Notes under the pieces: model-generated
Told to the model about the DNA's origin: nothing
What the model saw: the letters and a program-made list of their open reading frames with translations, nothing else
Databases searched by the model: none
Program-made: the position numbers and the translations under genes
Shown: positions 58,300 through 64,000 of the stretch, piece by piece
Numbering within the stretch: the first letter of the stretch is position 1
Layout: the number at the start of each line of letters is the position of its first letter
Assembly (NCBI GenBank): GCA_003550325.1
Contig: QKWP01002020.1
Span: forward strand, 27,943-91,942
DNA length: 64,000 nt
Reading direction: 5' to 3'
Source of the DNA: Gigaspora rosea
Taxonomy: Eukaryota > Glomeromycota > Glomeromycetes > Diversisporales > Gigasporaceae

Positions 58300-58454
58300 G
58301 GACTTTATATTGTAATTAGCTCCGTGGATGCGATAGCAATGCAAGGAGCTCATGTTGTGATTAAGCTCTATGGCTTTCGCAGGCAGAATTAATCAAAATT
58401 CAATTAAATAGTATTGCATAGTTTAAAAAATTTTTGTTGAAACAAACAAGATTT

Positions 58455-59045
58455 TTTCACTCAAGTTTAGAAAAAGCTTAGATAATTATCAATGCAAAAG
58501 CTGCGGCAATGTGTTTTCCAAATTTTGAAGATGTTTCGACAACCACCTATATAAAATTGATAAAAATTTCTTTATTCTGATTCTATATGCTTGTATAATT
58601 AAAATAAAAAGAATTCATCGATCTTTAATAGGTGGTTGTCGAGAAATTATTACCCAAAGTTTAGAAAAAACTTGGATAACTACAAAAGCTGCGGCAAAGT
58701 TTTTTCAAACTTTAGACGAAGATATCTTGACAATTTTCTATCTAAATCGATGAAATTTTTTTATTTTGATTATGTAGAACATAGAATCAGAATAAAAAAT
58801 TCATTGATTTTTAGATGGTTGGTTGTCAAGATATCTTCGTTTAAAGATTGGAAAAAAACTTGAATATCAATAAAAACAACAGAAGATTTTTTTTCCAAAC
58901 TTTAAGCGAAGATGTCTTAACAACTAATTATCTAAAATCGAGAAAAAATTTTTATTATGATTATATATGCCTGTATAATTAAATTAAAAAATTTAATCAA
59001 TTTTAAATATGTGGTTGTCAAGACTTCGTTCAAAGTTTAGAAAAA
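58455..59045. repeat. Three tandem units of about 200 bp with internal inverted arms
   Basis: Each unit runs CAAAGTTTAGAAAAAACTTG, AAAAGCTGCGGCAA, TTTCCAAACTTTA, GAAGATATCTTGACAA, a loop with ATTTTTTTATTCTGATT, then the complement TTGTCAAGATATCTTCG. Each unit is therefore a hairpin. The 75-residue frame at 58636 is not kept in the other units. Confidence 0.75.
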
Positions 59046-59096
59046 AATATAAAATTTAACATATACTTAGTAAACTCTCATAAGAATGCATCTTCT

Positions 59097-60180
59097 TTCA
59101 AGTTGACGGCAAAGTCAACAGATCGAAAAGGGAGCTAAGCAGGGAGGCCAGTGCGGCGACAATCACGGAGAAACCAAGATGCTAGCGGGAAGAAACCGGT
59201 TTAATCGTTATCCAATTTGAGAAAGGCGCAGGGGAAAGATAAGTGATCAATCAAATTGCCTAATTGAAACATTTCACATGAAACTAATATAACAGATTTA
59301 TTATAGGTATAAAATGCACAGACGTTAGGGCAGACTATGGTGGCCCCACAAAGGAAGCAAATTCGCATGCCAATGATTGCTCATTCAACTGTGACAGACC
59401 ACAAATCGCAATACAGTGTCAACCAAAGAAGCATTGAAGATTTAGATTATTGCGAAGTGTTGCTAACCATCATAACATTATCTCTCTCTGCAAAGTAACA
59501 AGGGATAATAATGAAGATGACAACGGACACGCATTGCTAAGCAAATAACACTAGGCTTTACTTTACATATGATATTATTCAGAGAGTTTTGTTCGAAACA
59601 TCTCAACACATGGAGGCAAACAAAAAGTCACAGATTTGGCCTATCAAGGCAGGCACAATAACAGATCAGATATCTATAGCTGTGTTGCAACTTCTTAGGA
59701 AAATTTCAAGTGAAAGGACACTATCCCAAATCTTCAAAATCAAAAATGATAAATTCTATAATCATCTGTGCGAAAGGAAAAAGATGGAGACACCTCGATA
59801 ATTCTGAACTTTACAAACGTTGGAATAATGACTCTAATAACCGCCCAGATCAATATATATATAAATATTCCTTAACAAAGTTATGAGTCAACACCATTCT
59901 ATCCAAATATGCAGATATACGCCAGAATACCATGCCGATTCATTGGGTCTTAAATACAAAAGAGTTGCCTACAGACTTAAATCAATCAAACCCAACAATG
60001 AATGGGCATCTAGCCAACACGGTGCAACTCAATTACAAGATAAACAAATTTGAAGTATTGCTTGCATATTCTAACGAATTAAAAAAAAAAGTGAAATTGC
60101 TAGATAACGCACTAGTATTGATACCAGGTTACGGCGAGTCAGTCATTCCACAATACAGCACTCTGTGTAATATATAATTG
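59097..60180 (+). pseudogene. Less AT-rich patch with broken ORFs; element start shared with 20488
   Basis: Starts TTCAAGTTGACGGCAAAGTC, then AACAGATCGAAAAGGGAGCT, matching the insert at 20488. Downstream frames have better codon balance than the surroundings: CTDVRADYGGPTKEANSHAN (about 59308-59436), MFETSQHMEANKKSQIWPIK (59589-59801), MSQHHSIQICRYTPEYHADS (59884-60054, 56 aa) and MPIHWVLNTKELPTDLNQSN (59932-60177). None shows a domain I know, and they overlap or end abruptly, so it may be an intron-containing or decayed gene carried by, or next to, the element. Confidence 0.35.
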
Positions 60181-60189
60181 GTTTAGCCG

Positions 60190-60700
60190 AAAAGAGTCAG
60201 TTAGATTTGGCGAGTTGGTGATTAAGATCATCATAGCCATGGTACGTCGAGAGAGTAGAAAAAAAAAATGGTATTTCCTCAGTGTGTCAAAATGAGTGAC
60301 TTGCTGCGTATAGTACAGTATGCAAAAAAAAAAATTTTTTTTAGAATATTCTAGAAAAGCTGCTACATGTCTGTACCTGAAATTAGAGATTGTACCCATC
60401 AAAAATTTTAACTCCGGGTTACCCGCCCGTTGTGAAGGGCAAATCTGATTTACACAGGTCGAATGCATGACTATCAGGATATGCCTATATAATCCTATTA
60501 TTATACTGATATGCATATCGGGATAATATAGAAAGGATGATATCAGTAAAATAACAGATATCAGTATTAGGGCAATATAAAGGTAAGATATCAAATATAA
60601 AATAATATACTTTTTGTTTACTAATATTATTCTGATATAAATATCGGGTTACTATAGAAGGGATAATAATGGTAAAAAACTAACAGGAGCCAGCATCAAA
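60190..60700. other. Spacer with worn precursors of the 94-bp repeat
   Basis: Between about 60480 and 60700 words such as GATATCAGTATTAGGGCAAT and TTATTCTGATATAAATATCGG look like diverged versions of the array that follows. No ORF supported. Confidence 0.5.
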
Positions 60701-62125
60701 ACAGGATATCAGCATATAAAAGGGCAAATAGCAGTATATAGTTTTTCTTTTTTTTATTATTCCGATATTCAACTTACACGTTAATAATATAATATAAGGA
60801 TATCGGCATATAAAAGGGCAAATAGCAGTATATAGTTTTTCTTTCTTTTATTATTCCGATATTCAACTTACACGTTAATAGTATAATATAAGGATATCGG
60901 CATATAAAAGGGCAAATAGCAGTATATAGTTTTTTTTTCTTTTATTATTCCGATATTCAACTTACACGTTAATAGTATAATATAAGGATATCGGCATATA
61001 AAAGGGCAAATAGCAGTATATAGTTTTTCTTTTTTTTATTATTCCGATATTCAACTTACACGTTAATAGTATAATATAAGGATATAGGCATATAAAAGGG
61101 CAAATAGCAGTATATAGTTTTTCTTTTTTTTATTATTCCGATATTCAACTTACACGTTAATAGTATAATATAAGGATATAGGCATATAAAAGGGCAAATA
61201 GCAGTATATAGTTTTTCTTTTTTTTATTATTCCGATATTCAACTTACACGTTAATAGTATAATATAAGGATATCGGCATATAAAAGGGCAAATAGCAGTA
61301 TATAGTTTTTCTTTTTTTTATTATTCCGATATTCAACTTACACGTTAATAGTATAATATAAGGATATCGGCATATAAAAGGGCAAATAGCAGTATATAGT
61401 TTTTCTTTTTTTTATTATTCCGATATTCAACTTACACGTTAATAGTATAATATAAGGATATCGGCATATAAAAGGGCAAATAGCAGTATATAGTTTTTCT
61501 TTTTTTTATTATTCCGATATTCAACTTACACGTTAATAGTATAATATAAGGATATCGGCATATAAAAGGGCAAATAGCAGTATATAGTTTTTCTTTTTTT
61601 TATTATTCCGATATTCAACTTACACGTTAATAGTATAATATAAGGATATCGGCATATAAAAGGGCAAATAGCAGTATATAGTTTTTCTTTTTTTTATTAT
61701 TCCGATATTCAACTTACACGTTAATAGTATAATATAAGGATATCGGCATATAAAAGGGCAAATAGCAGTATATAGTTTTTCTTTTTTTTATTATTCCGAT
61801 ATTCAACTTACACGTTAATAGTATAATATAAGGATATCGGCATATAAAAGGGCAAATAGCAGTATATAGTTTTTCTTTTTTTTATTATTCCGATATTCAA
61901 CTTACACGTTAATAGTATAATATAAGGATATCGGCATATAAAAGGGCAAATAGCAGTATATAGTTTTTCTTTTTTTTATTATTCCGATATTCAACTTACA
62001 CGTTAATAGTATAATATAAGGATATCGGCATATAAAAGGGCAAATAGCAGTATATAGTTTTTCTTTTTTTTATTATTCCGATATTCAACTTACACGTTAA
62101 TAGTATAATATAAGGATATCAGTAT
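60700..62125. repeat. 94-bp tandem array, 15 nearly identical units
   Basis: The word AGGGCAAATAGCAGTATATA recurs at 60721 and then every 94 bp up to 62037. Each unit contains ATATCGGCATATAAA, a T-run of 7-9, TTATTATTCCGATATTCAAC and TTACACGTTAATAGTATAAT. Differences are limited to the T-run length, GATATCGG versus GATATAGG (units near 61081 and 61175) and one TAATAATAT/TAATAGTAT change. CCGATAT and ATATCGG make an inverted pair in each unit. The near-identity points to recent expansion or homogenisation. Confidence 0.97.
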
Positions 62126-62259
62126 ATAAATGGTATAAGAAAAAAATACATCTTTATTATCACGATATATATAGCTTTAGATAATACATTTATTTATTAT
62201 ATGTATTAAAAAAATTGCAAATAAAATGAATAAGAAAAAAGATCAATTTGCTTTTTTTT
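62126..62259. other. 3' flank of the lysine-rich repeat gene
   Basis: AT-rich spacer between the tandem array and the stop codon of the minus-strand gene; presumably its 3' UTR (transcript runs toward the array). Confidence 0.5.
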
Positions 62260-63090
62260 TTAGTTGTCGCTGCTTTCCTCTTCCTTCTCCGATTCTAACA
62301 AACTTTTTAAAAAATTTGTAGAGCTCGCAAGAGTCTCCACAATTTCATTCTCGTCGGGATCCTGACAGCTGGATTTACCTATATGGAAAACAAAATTAAT
62401 GATTTGAATTATGCATTAGTTAATGCATTTTACTTAATTATCTAATAATAAGTTAGATTCTTGCCGACTAATTATAGTTTTACCTTCTGATATTAGAGAA
62501 GGATTTCGATAGAACATCAGATTTTTTAATACCAGAAAAATATATACAATGAATAATAATTCGTAAAAGTTAACTGATATTTAACTGTAATTTAATAAAT
62601 TACTAGGAAAATGGGAACCATTTAAAGTCCAAAGGACAAATATAAAATCAATTTTTTTATACTACACCTGATCTAGCCAATAACCATCAGTTTTCTATTG
62701 TTTTGATTGTTTTTTTTATGTTACACCTGATCCAGCCAATCAGGATTCAGAATTTGTTAACACACGGACATCGGGTGTACTATTGCTCTACCTGTGAGTG
62801 TCCTTTGGACAATTAGTATAAAAATTAACTGACACATACCAATTACCTTCTTTTTATCTTTTTTATCAACAATCTCTTTCGCCTTACCTTTGTCAACAAC
62901 AACCTCTTTTGATTTACCTTTTTTATCAACAACCTCTTTCGATTTACCTTTTTCATCAACAACCTCTTTAGATTTACCTTTTTCATCAACAACCTCTTTC
63001 GATTTACCTTTTTCATCAACAACCTTTTTCGATTTACCTTTATCAACAACAGCCTCTTTCGACTTACCTTTAATAGTATTACTAAATTTA
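62260..63090 (-). CDS. 3' exons of a lysine-rich decapeptide-repeat protein
   Basis: Exon 62260-62378 codes KSSCQDPDENEIVETLASST, NFLKSLLESEKEEESSDN and stop. It joins in phase 1 through the donor GTATGT at 62839 and an acceptor at 62380-62379 to the exon ending at 62840. That exon holds about seven copies of a ten-residue repeat, GKSKEVVDEK, with K/D changes, then KKVIG. The 461-nt intron contains a small inverted-repeat element (TGTCCTTTGGAC ends, about 62620-62812), which may explain its length. Highly charged and repetitive; likely disordered or coiled, perhaps nuclear, but no function is known. Confidence 0.65.
62620..62812. mobile_element. MITE inside an intron
   Basis: AGTCCAAAGGACAAATATAA at the left and TGTCCTTTGGACAATTAG at the right; between them two similar CACCTGATCYAGCCAATMA blocks. 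About 190 bp, sitting in the last intron of the decapeptide-repeat gene. Confidence 0.65.
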
Positions 63091-63179
63091 TTAAGGTTGA
63101 TTGAATGCTTTTGTCAAATTCAGAGCCAAGGTTAGTTTCACATAGTTATAATTAAACTAACAGTATTATATTTTTACCT

Positions 63180-63700
63180 CTGGCAGTCGAATTTTTTTTC
63201 AATTTTTTTAATTTTGAACGTGCCCTATATGTGCTATAGTGGATGTTACTGGGCCCAGCTATAACAGGTATATAGTCACTATCGGTGCTTTCCGGGTTGT
63301 CGCTATCAGGGTCATCATCAGTGTTTTCGTTATTAGGGTTATCATTATCGGGAGGGGATTATCATTATCGTTATCGGGAGGGAGGTTATCATTATTGTTA
63401 TTGAGAGGGGAATTATCGCTATTGCTATCAGTAATGCAACCATCGGGTCAGCATATGACCTTAATATAAACCAAAATGGTGCATTTTTGGGTGGAGCTGT
63501 ATTTTCATCGATTAAACCTGTGGCATTTGCCCACCGGTATCTTGTACATTTCTTTTTTACGGCTGGCACATTTTCGACCAACCATAATATATTTTTCAAC
63601 TAGAGGTAAAAAAAAAATTTTTTTAAAAAAATCATATATATATATATATGAGCATTGCATTGCTAAAGAAATAAAAGACAGCTTTCGATTTATCATTTAT
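63180..63700 (-). CDS. Candidate middle exons of the decapeptide-repeat gene, frame interrupted
   Basis: Minus-strand coding-like pieces: VEKYIMVGRKCASRKKEMYK then IPVGKCHRFNR and stop (63505-63600), an Asp/Asn-rich run SPLNNNNDNLPPDNDNDNP (about 63365-63430), and in another frame DNPNNENTDDDPDSDNPEST, DSDYIPVIAGPSNIHYSTYR, ARSKLKKLKKNSTAR up to a donor GTAAAA near 63178. The two Asp/Asn runs are one base out of phase within CCCCTCCC GATAAT repeats, and the GRKCASRKK piece has no clean splice to them. Either missed introns or small indels in low-complexity DNA. The downstream part clearly belongs with the lysine-rich exon. Confidence 0.4.
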
Positions 63701-63709
63701 TAGATTTAG

Positions 63710-64000
63710 CCATTGGTAAAATATATATCACTATCAGGTTTTTTAAGCCTGAATCCGGTAAAACCTGAAGCCTCATTTCCTTTAGCAGCATTAAAGTTAA
63801 ATTTAGACCAATAAAATTTGTCTGGGTTCAAAAACAATTACTCGTGGGTAAGCATAATGCCGATATTTATATAGGCTTAGATCTTACCTTCCGGGATCGC
63901 CAGCCTTTGTCTAATACTTTGACCACCCAGTCATTGTGCTTGTTGTCGCTATCGCAGTTTCCGTCTTTCCGCTCCCTATCAGCCTTTTTGGCATCGGTTT
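63710..64000 (-). CDS. 5'-ward exons at the right edge, incomplete
   Basis: Exon 63888-64000 reads TDAKKADRERKDGNCDSDNK then HNDWVVKVLDKGWRSRK and ends at a strong donor GTAAGA; it runs off the right edge. Below it, after an acceptor CCCAG at about 63831, a coding-like frame reads KFYWSKFNFNAAKGNEASGF, TGFRLKKPDSDIYFTNG and stop (to about 63707). The phase between the two does not match by one base, so the join is uncertain. It may be the 5' part of the same gene as the decapeptide exons or a separate gene. Confidence 0.4.

Larger units (their letters stand above)
57370..58390. repeat. Minisatellite of about 47-50 bp units in two alternating types
   Basis: Type 1: CAAGGACCTCATGTTGTGAT, then TAGGCTCTATGGCTGCCGCA. 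Type 2: CAAGAGCCTCATGTTTGGTG, then ATTAAGCTCCGTGGCTGC. The types alternate, giving a higher-order period of about 100 bp. Interrupted by two inserted elements (57485-57608 and 58029-58299). Confidence 0.8.

Noticed and set aside
60139..60594. 151-codon minus-strand frame with many Ile/Phe/Leu
   Set aside because: Overlaps the opposite-strand coding-like frame, passes through A-runs read as Phe, and shows no domain.
60700..62125. CRISPR-like array
   Set aside because: The 94-bp units are contiguous and nearly identical over their whole length with no variable spacers; eukaryotic minisatellite.
62843..63135. Alternative frames with VNRKRLLMKK and TTSFDLPFSS repeats
   Set aside because: Other-frame readings of the decapeptide repeat; only the GKSKEVVDEK frame splices in phase to an acidic C-terminal exon.

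Overview
The window looks like nuclear DNA of an arbuscular-mycorrhizal fungus (Glomeromycotina, most like Rhizophagus). The reasons are the very AT-rich composition, the short GT-AG introns (66-84 nt in most models), the tyrosine-kinase-like genes whose ends carry Sel1 or TPR repeats, and the dense layering of small palindromic and inverted-repeat elements. This is recognition from family style, not a database match. No rRNA or tRNA gene was seen. A run of 233 Ns (26761-26993) is an assembly gap.

Layout. 1-321 is the edge of an unknown minus-strand gene. 322-15100 is gene-poor: inverted-repeat elements, the relic of a tyrosine recombinase (9351-9683), one small lysine/arginine-rich ORF (10853-11020) and a 1.33-kb palindromic element with a perfect 9-bp target duplication (12177-13507). 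15107-17899 (minus) is a complete five-exon gene coding a helical N-terminal domain, a pseudokinase and Sel1 repeats. 17900-23060 is elements, including a 1.65-kb fold-back element whose left arm is split by a second element. 23064-24660 (plus) is an intact three-exon kinase gene. 24661-34600 is another repeat block, with nested palindromes around the gap and a decayed gene copy at 32450-33010. 34687-37950 (minus) holds a TPR-array plus kinase gene with several breaks, followed by a kinase tail fragment. About 38120-42250 is one long, degenerate tandem array. 42990-50330 holds inverted-repeat elements and a roughly 1.7-kb direct tandem duplication; one copy carries a small element that the other lacks. 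51066-54388 (plus) is a Sel1-kinase-kinase locus with frame breaks. 55671-56322 is a candidate solo LTR. 56420-59045 is tandem repeats with inserted fold-backs. 59097-60180 is a less AT-rich patch with broken ORFs. 60700-62125 is a very regular 94-bp, 15-unit tandem array. 62260-64000 (minus) is a gene with a lysine-rich ten-residue repeat, running off the right edge.

How it fits together. The protein-coding content is mostly signalling: four loci of lineage-expanded TKL-type kinases and pseudokinases joined to helical repeat domains. Only the 15107-17899 and 23064-24660 genes read cleanly from start to stop. The other two break repeatedly, often in A or T runs, so assembly error and real decay must be separated. 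The rest is mobile-element sediment. A recurring theme is small elements whose arms are built from one short word repeated many times, with a different word in each family. Several show 9-bp target duplications typical of Mutator-like elements; others show TA or TTA duplications.
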